Of a DNA stretch of 64,000 bases, positions 32,401-44,064 are shown piece by piece. Each line of letters opens with the position of its first letter. Position 1 is the first letter of the stretch. The translations under genes and the position numbers were made by a program. The notes under the pieces are model-generated. The model was not told the DNA's origin. It was given only the letters and a program-made list of their open reading frames with translations, and ran no database searches. This stretch comes from Eriocheir sinensis (lineage: Eukaryota > Arthropoda > Malacostraca > Decapoda > Varunidae): contig NC_066529.1 of NCBI RefSeq assembly GCF_024679095.1, forward strand, positions 2,615,094 through 2,679,093. Direction: 5' to 3'.

Positions 32401-35400
32401 ATGGAGGTGGTGTGCAGCGGGAGGTTCATGTCCCCGAGCTTCAGCGGTGCGTGGAATGGCGGAAAAGGGAGGAAATGGGGGATAAGGGGAGGAGGTTGTG
32501 CTATCATGCTTGTGAATTTATCCTTTATCATTGCTTAATACCCTGAGTGATTGATGCTTCCCATTATATTAACAAGGGGGTCAATGGTCATCAGCTTCCC
32601 TCATCTCACCTCATGGAATGGTCTAACAATGGAGGAAATTGGACCACTTGAGGGGAGGAGGTGGTTGTGCTATCATGCTTGTGAATTTATCCTTTATCAT
32701 TGTTTAATTCCCTGAGTGATTGTTGCTTCCCATTATATTAACAAGGGGGTCAGTGGTCATAAGCTTCCCTCATCTCATCACTTGGAATAAGGGAGGAAAT
32801 GGGACCCAGGGGAGGATGTTGTGCTATCATGCTTGTGAATTTATCCTTTACCATTGTTTAATACCCTCAGTGATTGTTGCTTCCTATGATAAGGCTTCCC
32901 TCCCTTTATAAGCTTCCCTCATCTCATATCCCAGAGCTTCATGGGTTTGTGGAATGGTGGAAAAAGGGAGGAAATAAGTCTGAATGGAAGATGTGCTGTC
33001 ATGCTTGTGAATTTATCCTTTACCATTGTTTAATACCCTCAGTGATTGTTGCTTCCTATTATAAGGCTTCCCTCCCTTTGTAAGCTTCCCTCATCTCATA
33101 TCCCAGAGCTTCATGGGTTTGTGGAATGGTGGAAAAAGGGAGGAAATAAGTCTGAATGGAACATGATGAAATTTTATCCTTACCATTTGTTTAATACCCT
33201 CAGTGATTGTTGCTTCCTATTATAAGGCTTCCTCATCTCTTATCCCAGAGCTTCATGGGTTTGTGGAATGGTGGAAAAAGGGAGGAAATAAGTCTGAATG
33301 GAACATGTGCTGTCATGCTCAGGAGTTACCATTTCTTAATACCCTTTGTTTCTGCCCATTATAAAAGATAAATAGTCAGTAATCATAAAGCATCCCTCAT
33401 CTCAGTGTCCTTACAGCATCCAATTTATCCTTAATGGGTGTAGATAATGGATGAGAGAGAAAGGCTTAGCAAGTTGTGGTTTATTCATTACAATACCATT
33501 AGTGATTCCTGCTTCCCACTAGTGCTGGAAATGAGGTAATGGAAGCTTGATCATTCAGCTTTCCATTGCTTTCATCTCTGGGGGCCTTAAATTTACCAGC
33601 ATCCATATAATTAGCATTTTTTGGTGACCTGTCCTATGCATGTGGGTTTTCAGGCTATGTCCAAGTGTCCCTGAGGCATTAATCATCTCTCAGGGGGTTA
33701 ATTAGGCACACCTGGCCAAATTTCAGGTGTAAAGCAAAGGTGTTGGCCTATAAGAGGTCACATGTGGTTATACTGGTGGCTCATCCATGTCCCTCACCTC
33801 CACCATGACTCACCTGAAAGTAAAAGTAATTAAAGTAAACTATTAGCCATGGGTGATTAGTTTACAGGTGAGGTGTGGATTGTGTACCTGTGGGGTCATG
33901 GGGGTGGGTAATTCTCTCTTTAACCCACTTATTTGAGGATTATCTAGATCAAGGCTGCAAGAGTGGGATTAAAAGGTCAACGTTAGGCCTTGGTGGTCCC
34001 TCGTGTGGTGTATCGGATTTGTCCCCTGCAAGTCATATTTTTAGGTTGCAAGTCATTTTTTAGGTTGCATGCCCCTTGTGTTTTAGGTGAGGGAGGCTCC
34101 TGTTGTCACCTGCGGCTTGGGGGATTAGAATGATTAGTTTGTGAGGTAGAATGATAGGAAGAGTGAGGTGAAGGTTATGTAAATCTCAAGTGAAATTATA
34201 CTCTGGATTCTTTGGTATGTGTGTTAGTTTGTTACGGTCACATTTTACTGGTTATTTTTGCATTTCCTTGGTGTTCGGGGAGGTTAGGTTGCTATACGTT
34301 AGGTTGTTGGTGAAGAGTGAAGGTTATGTAAATCTCCAGTGAAATTATGCTCAGGTTTCTTTGGTACGTGTGTAAGTTTGTTCGGGTTGCATTTTACTGG
34401 TTATTTTTGCATTCCCTTGGTGTTCGGGGAGGTTGGGTTACTATACGTTAGGTTGTTGGTGAAGAGTGAAGGTTATGTAAATCTCCAGTGAAATTATGCT
34501 CTGGTTTCTTTGGTACATGTGTAAGTTTGTTCGGGTTGCATTTTACTGGTTATTTTTGCATTCCCTTGGTGTTCGGGGAGGTTAGGTTACTATACGTTAG
34601 GTTGTTGGTGAAGAGTGAAGGTTATGTAAATCTCAAGTGAAATTATACACTGGGCCACCTTGGTATGTCTGTTAGTTTGTTCACGTCACATTTTCCTGGT
34701 CATTTTTGCATTCCCTTGGTGTTCGGGGAGGTTAGGTTACTATACGTTAGGTTGTTGGGTTGGTGAAGAGCGAAGGTTATGTAAATCTCCCGTGTAATTA
34801 TGTTTCGGGTTCTTTGGTATGTGTGTTAGTATTTTAAGGTCACATTTTACTGGTTATTTTTACTTTCCCTTGGTGTTCGGGGAGGTTAGGTTACTATACG
34901 TTAGGTTGTTGGTGAAGAGTGAAGGTTATGTAAATCTCGAGTGAAATTATGTACTGGGTTCTTTGGTATGTGTGTTAGTATTTTTAGGTCACATTTTACT
35001 GGTCATTTTTGCATTCCCTTGGTGTTCAGACGAGGTTAGGTTACTATACACAAGGTTATGGGGGACGAGTGAAGGGCACGTAAATCTCGTGAAATTATAT
35101 AAGCACTGGGTTCTTTAGTATGTGTATTAGTTTGTTCAGGTCACATTTTACTGGTTATTTTTGCATTTCTTTGGTGTTCAGGGGGTGCTAGGTTGTTGGT
35201 GAGGAGTGAAAGTGATCTGAATCTCCCGTGTAAATATGCACTGGACCACCTCGGTATAGTATCTGTTAGTTTGTTCACGTCACATTTGGCTGGTCATTTT
35301 TGCATTTCCTTGGTGTTCGAGAGGTTTGGTTACTACATGTTAGGTTGTTGGTGAAGGGTGAAGGTTATGTAAATCTCTCGGATGAAACTATGCACTAGAT

Positions 35401-38400
35401 TCTGTCTTGGTATATCTGTTAGTTTGTTCGGGTCACATTTTACTGGTTATTTTTGCATTCCCTTGGTGCTCAGCGGAGTTAGGTTACTACACGTTAGGTT
35501 GTTGTTGAAGAGTGAAGGTTTTGCATTCCTTTGGTGTTGAGGGGGGTTAGGTTACTATTGGTTAGGTTGTATTAGTTGCCATGTTAGTCTAGTCAGTGGC
35601 CAGACCACCACACTGACATGACTCGTCTTTATTATTAGTTTAAATTGCCATTAAAGATAAATATAATGCCATCTCACCGGTTGGAAAAACTAATGAATTG
35701 AATTAGGTTTCCTGAGTTGGCTCGAAGGCTAATATTCTGTATGATAAGGTCAGTCAGGGAGTTCAAGAACAGGAAATTATTTGCCATGGTTAGTTTAGTT
35801 TATGTGGTAGGATCAAGTGTATACTTGGTGGAGTTGGGTTGCTCTATTTAGTGAAGTTAGTTGTTGTGAATATAAGGACATAGTAATTGTGATAAGGACC
35901 AGAAAAGTCAGCCAGGTTCATTAGGGCATGAGATAGATTGTTACAGGCAGGGTACATTGCCAAGGGTGTTGTTTGTTCCACAAGGGTATTAGTTTGTTCC
36001 CCTGTGGCAGCAACATCCTCTCATCATGACTAGTAAGATCACATGTTTTACCATTTACCATTAACCGTTGATGAAATTTAAGATTCCGCTCCTCGTTGAG
36101 ATACCTTGGTTGAGAGATTATTTATGGTCCGTTAGGTCACTTTCAGACGAGGCACCTAGTTGCAGCAATCTGCACCCTATTATGTAATTTTTTTAGTGCT
36201 GTGATCCAGTCTCATAAGCTATATCTCTGCTCCTGACCCCTCACAGGAACCTCCCTCAAGGGTTGACCATGGCAGAAGTATATCCAGCCTTCCGAGTTCT
36301 GGCACTCCCTCTCGGCACACTCAATCCCTTGCCTACCAATACTCACTCTTCAGTACTTGTTGCCTTTATTAATTCTTTTCACTGGTGGGCTCCCCTTGGC
36401 ACCCCCTCCCTCAATTTTGCCCATAGTGGTAGGGCTCTGATTGTATTTCATCATACTTCTAGCCCAGAATCATGTTTGCAAGGGTTTTCATGGGGAAGTG
36501 GTTCATAGAGGCATAAACTTATTCTTTCCTGAACTATATCTATGGAAATCATGTGGAAGCTTCTTTTTTTAAGAAAGCCCAATTATGTAAAGAAAACCAG
36601 TATTGATTTATTTTCTTTTTATTTTCATTGTACAAGGTCGCAGTACCTTTCAGCCTTGAGGTGATCATGCTTGCCGTGCCACGTGTGTGCCTGTCACATG
36701 ACACGGCTGATAGTTTTCTTGAAGGGCCCCGGGAATTTTCCTTTTTTGGCCGAGGTTAGTTAATTCTTTTATGCTTTGTTTTGTTTTTTTACTTGGGGAG
36801 ATATTTTCTGCATTTTTCATTTTTTACTTCTTTCCAATATGATTTTCTGTTCCCTTCCAGTCATATCTTGATAATTTCTCGCTCTTTGTTCCAGTAGATC
36901 AGTTTGTTACCATTTCACAGAAGGTGTTACTTTAGTTAACCCTCTCTTTAGGAACTTATAAGGGGAAAAGGGATGATGTTATATTAAAAAATCCATTATA
37001 TCCAAGGGATCCGAACTTTTGGTATATAACAGACTTCGTTATATGAGCCGAAAGTTTGCTATTTTCAACCCTTCCATATATAACAAAGTTTGTTTGTTGT
37101 ATCAGATGAAAGTTTGTTTACTTATGTACATGCATTCATCACAAATACTACACCCACACAGGGAAATTAAAACAATAATTTCATGTTATGCTGATCGACG
37201 TGCATGTATGTACTCGGCCACCCACCAGTGAACATAACCCCACAATTCTTGAGCTTTCAGTAAATCCTCGCTCATACTGGAAATGCGATAGGTTTGTTAA
37301 AGGCAAAATTTGTTATATCGGGGTCCATAAAAGTGAGGGGTTACTGTACTATCTGTACCATACTGTCTTGAACAAATTATGTTGAAGAATTTAGTCGCCA
37401 TTGCCATTTTGAATGAATTTGAGACGAGAAGGTAACGAGCATTGCAGGAAAAAGTAGTTACCCGGAATCAACAAGACGAAACTTCACTTCAACCCTTAGA
37501 CGGTGGTGGAACTCTATACAGACAGTCCAAAATTCAGTGTCAGTTTTGTATGGCAGAAGTATAACAACACTTCCAGATTGCGGTAGAATCTATATGTAGA
37601 CAATAATTAAAACATCCATCATGCGGCGTAACTATATTCATGCTATGGTCCTTGGGTCGGGAGTGACTGTATATAGATCATTCATTTTGCGGGGAGCTAC
37701 TCTTCAAATACTGCCGCTGTCTAAGGGTTAACTGATGACACCCTGCACCATTCATGCCACTCAACTCCCTTGGTTACAGTTTTAATTTGACTGATATATT
37801 GTTACCTATTTAGTGGACAGGGTTGGTGCCTAATTTAACTTCACTTCTTTATGTTTTCTGATATATTGCAAAACTGGATGTCTCGGGTGACGTGACAGAA
37901 AATAGAATGGCACCTGAACCACCTTAGTGTTGAAGAAGAAAGTAGTTGGGAATACACACACCTCAATACACCCATTATTATTATTATTAGTAGTAGTAGT
38001 CGAAGTAGCAGTAGTGGTAGTAGTAGCAGTAAAAGTAGTAGTAGTAGTAGTAGTGGCATCCTCAAAAACATTATGACACCTGTTTTTATCTCCCTCCCTA
38101 CAGAAGGTGCCTCAGGGGATAACACAAGGTCAATAATTAATCAGTCCCAAATGGGTGAACAGGAGCAAGTCTCGGCAGGTATGGAGGAAGAAAAGGTGAT
38201 CAAGGAGGAGATAGAAGTGGTGAGTATGTCCAATAGTTCCTTAGTTTCTTCAAAAGTTCTCAGTAAATGTCTGGACTAAAAAATAGCTATCTCAGGAATT
38301 ATATATTGCATTTCAGATCAAGGAAAGTGTTGATGGTAATCAGTGCATTTCAGATTTTTGCACTTAGGTTAACTTGCATTTTTTTATTATATTTATTTTA

Positions 38401-41400
38401 CTTTGAAGATCAGAGTCAATGTAAATAAATCCCACACTGGCAGACGAAAAGTGTATATTATATCAGATGATTTTGGAGGACACTGCCACCATCTTCAGTG
38501 GCTTGAAGGAGGGGTAGTAGTAGGGAAAGTAAGGACTGATCTTATACAGTAGACCCTGTATGTAGAGTCATTCTTTTTAACCCTTAGACGGCGGTAGAAC
38601 TATATTTAGACAGTCCAAAATTCAGTCAGTCAGTTTTGTATGGCAGAAATATAACAACACTTCCAGATTGCCGAAGAATCTATATATAAACGATAGTTAA
38701 AACATCTGTTATGCGGCGTAACTATATTTATGCTACAGTTCAAGGTCGGCAGTGACTATATATAGACCATTCATTTTGGGAGGAGCTGCTCTTAAAATAC
38801 TGCCGCTGTCTAAGTGTTAATGAGTTCCTTGTAACGCAGGACCTAAGCTTAGGACACATTTACTATATAACAAGGTTACCATCCATATAACACAAATTGA
38901 ATCAGGGCCATAATAAAACACTCCATGCAGCAGTCTGGCCAGTCAGTCAAACAAAACAAAACAACAACAAAAAGTGGTGAAAATTTAGAATAAATAAAAA
39001 GACATGTGGGAGGCCGCTGACAAGCATGTGCCGAGCCAAAGACTGAGTCCCTCCTCCTCCCTCAGTGGCGTAGGGCAAGAGGAATGGTGCTTCTCATTGG
39101 CTGATTTGTATTTTGATCATTTAGACACAGTGAAAAGTTAAATTAATTTCTCATTCGCTGATAGTTTATATTTGTGGGCACCAGATGCAACTCATAACTT
39201 ATTGACCTGAAACTAGCTTTTCCAACATGTTTGTCGCACCGCATATATTTCTTTGTGGTGCTTTGTTGATAAGCACCACCACCCTCACTGTTGCCGCCAC
39301 CTCACTGTTGCCACCCCACTGCACAAGATTACTCCAGGGCCATATAAGATTATATTGTATGCTCTGCTGTACTCAAGTTAGTCAGAGTCGCTGATAAACT
39401 CTGGAACATCCTTGCTTCGTCTATCATCTTCATCCTACAACATGAACACTTTCAAGAAGGGAGTATCTAGACACCTTACCAAAACTGGCCTTCTCTTTCG
39501 GCTACGTTTACTGTCCTTTGCTTGCATAAACAGCAGTAGAGCAGTTCATTGTGCATCTTTCTAAATTTGCCTTGGAACTGACCAGTAAAAAAAGAAGAGT
39601 CCCATCAGTCCCAAAGCAATAAATCCCAGTTTTTTCTCGTGTAAAAAAGTAGCTCATTTGTGAGTTTATAAGAAGGAAATGTATTTGGTACTCAGATTCC
39701 ATCTCCATGTATTATAGAGAATATGTTTTATAAAAAGTAGAGTTCTTTGTTACTGATTTACATTGATTTTATCTCAGTAATTATGAGGTAAAATGCTCAG
39801 TTGTGCTACTTCTGTATTGACAACACAAGCTACAAACAAAACAAAATCTTAACCCCCGTGTTCCTTTCTGTCTCAAATTCTCATTACGTAAAAGTTCACT
39901 GGAAGCTCAAATACACATCAATTTTTTTTTAAAGTTTCGGCAAAACTCGCCTGAACAGCCACAACCGACCGGGGTTATGTTATTAATTTGGTGGGGTTAG
40001 TATATTAATTTTGTGACTATAAATTTATATGGCTTAATTAGGCTTGATTTTACTTTTGCAGAAGGATCCTGAACCAGTCCTTGACATCATCATCAACAAC
40101 GTTGTGTCCTCCTTCTCTGTAGCATGTCACCTAGATCTGCACCATCTAGCACTACACGGGAACAACGTAGAATTGCGTAGGGAAAATGGGGTAAGTAGGC
40201 TTGTGCATGAGCTCTCACTGCTTCAAGTTGCTGCCTATCAAATGTTTAAAGATAATGTCCAAATCCAACTATAACCCAGTCATAATACTGATATACACAG
40301 TAAATTCATGTTTGCTTTCTAGGGTTGCAAAGGATGGGAAAGTTTCTAGATAAATAGAAACTTTCCAGGTAATGTTTCCTGGAATTTTGGGGAATTTTCA
40401 AAATTTTCACATGTATTAACAACCAAACCAATTTTGGTTGATATAATTATTAATTAAATAAATTTAAGCAACAAAGTGAGGTCTTTTTTTGTTGATTTAT
40501 ACCATCAGGTGCTGACTATCATGTGTTTGAAGATACCCTAAACTTAACCTAACAAAAAGAAAACAGAAAGTTTAGGGTATCTTTAAACACATGATAGCCA
40601 GCACCTTATGGTATAAATCAACAAAGAATGACCTCACTTTGTTGTATAAAATGTCTCATTAGTAAGGAAGCATATATATATGAATTTTCCGAGTCAAGAC
40701 CTATAGTAACTGGGGTTAGGTTAGGTTAGGTCAAGACAACTTGCTGGTACAGAAGATTTTTTATCAGTATTAGATTGTATTCCCCAACCCATAAATATCA
40801 GAAATAAAGTAAATAAATATGATTTGTTTTATACAAAACAAACATTGTTTTTCAAGTGAAAACAAGAGGTGGCCCTACAGTAAAGGTTCATATCTTTATA
40901 TAAGTGGTGTGATGTTATATGTTTTTGCGACATGTTACTGTATACTGTGATGTAGCCTAGCCACATCTAAGTTCTAGCCTACCAGTAGCCTACCATATTT
41001 TGGGGGTCAACTTATATGTCAAGTATAGGCCTAACCCATAATTTTGAGCTGATAATCTTGAAGTCAACTTGTATGCCTGGACAACTTATACACCACAATT
41101 TACAGTAGATGCTGTTTGGCAGGATTTTTTTTTTTTTCCCCATGGGTTTCGCAGGCTGCGTTGCAATGTTAATGCTGAGCAGGGTGGCAGGACAGGCACT
41201 TAACCTTCATAGGCTGGAGGCTGCCCGCTCCTGGTTTGGTGTATTCTGTTTGGCTGCATACCGAAGCATTCTTTTAAGTACTCAAGACTCGGTATGAATA
41301 AGCATCATGCATTATGTCTGGCACAGTGCTCAACATGGTGTCTCATTTTCAGGTGTTGACGATGAAGCTGCGCAAACCTCCCACCACAGCCTCCATATGG

Positions 41401-43728
41401 TCGTCGGGTAAAATAACTTGCACAGGTATGACCGCGTGATGTTCTTTTCTGTTTCCTTCCTTTCTTCCTTGCTTTGCCTCTTGCTCTCTGTCAGAAATTG
41501 AAGTCCATTTGTAAGGAGGACTACTGCATGAAATATTGTGATCTATTCATCCATGTGGAGATCTAGGAGGGCTTAACATTACTTGGCCTTGTCAGTATTT
41601 AACCCGTCCGCTGCGGTTGGCACGGATTTGGCATTCACTGGGAGTGTTTCCATATGCTCTGCCACACAGTCCCAACACCTATCCCTTCCTCTCATATGTC
41701 ACCTGTACCTAACATATGAGAGGGAAAAATAGGTGTTGGGACTGTGTGGCAGAGCAGAGGGGAGGAAAGAATCCGCAGAATCGAACGCCCAACAGACTAT
41801 TTGAAATGGGTTAACTATTGTGTGTAATAAAGCAGATTTGCCGACACCTTTTCTATTTCTTTCAGGCTCAACCTCGGAGGGCCAGGCGAGGCTAGCAGGC
41901 CGCCGCATTGCCCGCTGTGTGCAGAAAATGGGTTATAATGTCAAGTTTAGAAATTTCCGGGTAGTAAATGTCTTAGGCACCTGCAGTTTACCATTCGCAA
42001 TAAAAATAACTCCCTTTTCACAAAAACACAGAGACGCAGCAAGGTAAGGGCACTTGAGTCTTTTTGACCTTTGTCTCAGAATCTATTATAGGACAATTGA
42101 TTATTTTTCAATTCACAGTGGGGCCCCGCAACTAGCATTTTTCTAACTAGCGATTTCAAGTCTAGCGATAGGATAGAAACAGTCCCGAGTTTCATTACTA
42201 ATATTTATATATATCTTTTGAGAGGAGAGAGTCAAGACACCTCTCCACCTGAAATTGACCTCTTTTGGCCACTCTTTACTTAAGCTTTTACAGGAGCAAT
42301 GATTAACAGGCTTTTTTTAACCCTTTCAATATGGTGACACAGACATCGGTGTCACAGTATGGAAAGGGTTAAGAGGAAATGGAAGAGGATTAACCCTTTC
42401 CATCCGTGACACAGACATCAGCATCACAGTATGGAAAGGGTCAAGAGGAAATGGAAGAGAATTAATCCTTTTCTAAATCTCTCAGTCCTCCTCTAAATTC
42501 CTCTTAATCCTCTTCCATTTCCTCTTAAGAGGTTTAGAAGAGGATTAATAAGAGGAAATGGAAGAGGATTAAGAGGTTTAGAAGAGGATCAACCTTTCCA
42601 TGAGGTGACAGCGACGTTGGGGTCACCGTACTGAAAGGGGTGTCCTAGCCCTTTCAGTACGTTTCAGGACACCTTCTTTTTGTTGCCCTTGAGCTGCATC
42701 TTTTGTTGTAAAGAAAGAAAGAAAATAATCTTAGCTTCGGAACTAGTGATAATAGAATGAGTGGGCACATTGCGTCAAGATGGCTGATGACAAACCGTTT
42801 TCCAACAGCTATGAGCCTGAGCTGCATCCCGGGGTCACATATCGAATCGAACACCCAAAGGCCACGCTCAAGATATTTAGCACAGGGAGCATTACTGTGA
42901 CAGGTCAGTAATTTGTGTGAGCTGATCTTATCTGAAACAAGCCTTAATTTTTTTTTATGTTTCAGGGAGATATAAAATGTAGTAATAGTCCATGATGTAG
43001 ATTTTAGAAAAGTCAACATAAGGTTTCAGTATTCTCTTAAGTAAATTACCAATATCATCATCATTTTTCTAAGTGGAAGAAATAATTATAGTGGTGGTAA
43101 GGTTTTGGGGAAGTTATTGACTTACATAACTCACCTGAAACTAAAGCAAAATACAATTGAAGTTATGAGTTGTGATGTCAAAGTTTGTTACAAGACACAC
43201 TATTGCCCTTATTGAGACAACATCTTGGGTCGTATTACAAGTCGAATCCGAGAAGTATCGGGTCCCTACAGAATTTGGTTTAGGGGCCGAATTACAAGTC
43301 AAATCTGAGAAGTTTTGGGTCCCTACAGAGTTCAGGATGAATACATTTTTAGGGACCCAAAACTTCTTGGATTCGACTTGTAATACAGCCCCTAAACTGA
43401 ACTCTGTGGGGACCCGAAACTTCTCATATTCAACTTGTAATACAGCCCTAAAGGAAACTCTTTAGGGACCTGAAACTTCTTGGCTTCGACTTTTAATACG
43501 GCCCCTTGATGCAACCTCCTCTTTGCAGCTCCCAGCATTGCCAATGTTCAGAATGCCATTGAGCACATATACCCTCTGGTGCGAGAGTTTGGGAAGGCCC
43601 GGTCCGAGGAGGAGATGGCAGAGTACCGGCGGAACCAGGCCAGAAAGCAGTACCCAATACTCAACTTTGACGAATTGGAAGAAGACCTGTCATCCTCGGA
43701 GATTGAGGAGTGTTGGGAACAGATTTAA
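32401..43728 (+). CDS. TBPL1: TBP-like protein / TBP-related factor 2 (7 coding exons)
   Basis: Exons: 32401-32446 (predicted), 38104-38219, 40062-40190, 41353-41425, 41866-42043, 42809-42903 and 43529-43728. All introns are GT-AG and phases match, giving 278 residues. Residues ~58-232 are the two-repeat TBP saddle. RKPPTTASIWSSGKITCTG (repeat 1) and KATLKIFSTGSITVTAP (repeat 2) match TBPL1/TRF2 rather than TBP. Trp113 replaces a TATA-intercalating Phe of TBP, in keeping with the family's lack of TATA binding. TRF2 binds TFIIA and directs TATA-less promoters in the nucleus. The last ~48 residues are acidic (FDELEEDLSSSEIEE) and extend beyond the 186-residue human protein. The first exon is inferred: ATG with G at -3 and +4, an in-frame TGA just upstream, a GTGCGT donor, and phase 1 as exon 2 needs. 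If wrong, Met at 38151 would give 247 residues. A possible poly(A) signal is at 45149. Confidence 0.9.
32490..33325. repeat. Degenerate tandem array in TBP-like intron 1, ~155-170-bp unit
   Basis: GTGCTATCATGCTTGTGAAT and TTTATCCTTTA.CATTG recur at 32498, 32667, 32821, 32993, ~33170 (decayed) and 33306, with GATTGTTGCTTCC in each unit. Confidence 0.88.
34150..35590. repeat. ~149-bp minisatellite in TBP-like intron 1, about ten copies
   Basis: AGGTTGTTGG-type words at 34301, 34450, 34599, 34749, 34903 and ~35052 give spacings of about 149-154 bp. Each unit contains GAAGGTTATGTAAATCTC, TTTACTGGTTATTTTTGCAT and CCTTGGTGTTCGGGGAGG. Copies decay toward the 3' side. Confidence 0.93.
35595..36990. 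other. Unannotated part of TBP-like intron 1
   Basis: AT-rich unique-looking DNA. A frame at 36263-36508 has no recognisable domain and no supporting splice or promoter signals. I see no gene or structured repeat here. Confidence 0.5.
36985..37345. repeat. Possible DNA-transposon remnant in TBP-like intron 1
   Basis: Words such as CATTATATCCAAGGGATCCG near the left and TTATATCGGGGTCCATAAAA plus GTGAGGGGTTACTGTA near the right look like imperfectly inverted ends of a short DNA element. Similar wording (GACCCTGTATGTAGAG, TATATAACAAGGTTACC) is seen at 38553-38905 around the second MITE. The boundaries are uncertain. Confidence 0.3.
37492..37727. mobile_element. MITE with piggyBac-like ends, copy 1
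   Basis: Starts CCCTTAGACGGTGGTGG and ends CTGCCGCTGTCTAAGGG, an imperfect inverted pair. It is flanked by TCAA (left) and TTAA (right), close to the TTAA target duplication of piggyBac elements. Length is 236 bp, identical to copy 2. The interior shares ACAGTCCAAAATTCAG, TATAACAACACTTCCAGATT, CATTTTG and GGCGTAACTATATT. No coding capacity. Confidence 0.8.
37976..38056. repeat. (ATT)n-(AGT)n trinucleotide tract before TBP-like exon 2
   Basis: ATT repeats then imperfect AGT repeats. The array ends about 50 bp before the exon 2 acceptor. Confidence 0.92.
38581..38816. mobile_element. MITE with piggyBac-like ends, copy 2
   Basis: 236 bp, CCCTTAGACGGCGGTAG to CTGCCGCTGTCTAAGTG, flanked by exact TTAA on both sides (38577-38580 and 38817-38820). 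It is the same element, length and orientation as 37492-37727, with a modest number of substitutions. Both lie in introns flanking exon 2 of the TBP-like gene. Confidence 0.85.
40469..40644. repeat. Long hairpin in TBP-like intron 3
   Basis: Arms ~40469-40547 and ~40566-40644 are inverted complements over about 75 bp (for example TATCATGTGTTTGAAGATAC pairs with GTATCTTTAAACACATGATA), with an ~18-bp loop. A smaller hairpin, GGAAAGTTTCTA...TAGAAACTTTCC, lies at 40336-40368. Confidence 0.88.
41655..41756. repeat. 45-bp-arm hairpin in TBP-like intron 4
   Basis: Left arm 41655-41699 (TGCTCTGCCACACAGTCCCA...) pairs with right arm 41712-41756 with only a few mismatches around a 12-bp loop. Wider flanks TTTAACCCG (41600) and TGGGTTAACTA (41807) suggest that it is the core of a ~215-bp palindromic MITE. 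Confidence 0.88.
42310..42662. repeat. Cluster of palindromic 'ttaaccctttc' elements in TBP-like intron 5
   Basis: Two ~53-bp palindromic units, TTAACCCTTTCAATATGGTG...GTATGGAAAGGGTTAA (42319-42371) and 42392-42443, are separated by GAGGAAATGGAAGAGGATTA repeats. That word recurs inverted at 42500-42530 and directly again to 42590. A final CCTTTCAGTACG-type half-unit ends the cluster. The TTAA-CCCTTT ends resemble piggyBac-type termini. Confidence 0.7.
43227..43505. repeat. Inverted tandem repeat in TBP-like intron 6
   Basis: Two direct units (GTATTACAAGTCGAATCCGA..., 43232-43340) are followed by three inverted units (CAAAACTTCTTGGATTCGAC and GACTTGTAATACAGCCCC, 43357-43505). The inverted block ends ~24 bp before the exon 7 acceptor. 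Frame 43172-43465 is repeat-derived. Confidence 0.85.
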
Positions 43729-43830
43729 TGTTAAGTTTAGGAGTCCATTACAGAGTATACAAGAAGCCATGTTGAAAAGGTTTTGTGAGATTTTTTGTAA
43801 TATTACATACTCCCCCCCCTCCCTGCATTT

Positions 43831-43863
<33 letters not shown>

Positions 43864-44003
43864 TTTTTACTTATAATTAGACATCCATTTTACCATTCCC
43901 AAAGACATGTTCTCATATTTTCTCAAGGTATATTCTTGATGTGTCTGGTGCACAAGGTACTATTTAATGTGTCTCAACTGAATGAATGCTCCTGAAACCT
44001 CTG

Positions 44004-44046
<43 letters not shown>

Positions 44047-44060
44047 ACACACAGACACAC
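44004..44060. repeat. (AC)n microsatellite downstream of the TBP-like stop codon
   Basis: Pure run with two AGAC interruptions, possibly in the 3' untranslated region. Confidence 0.95.
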
Positions 44061-44064
44061 ATGC

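Noticed and set aside
34150..35590. Repeated GGTTAGGTTA words resembling arthropod telomere repeat TTAGG
   Set aside because: Only one or two TTAGGTT words occur per 149-bp unit, always in the same place in an interstitial minisatellite; there is no (TTAGG)n run.
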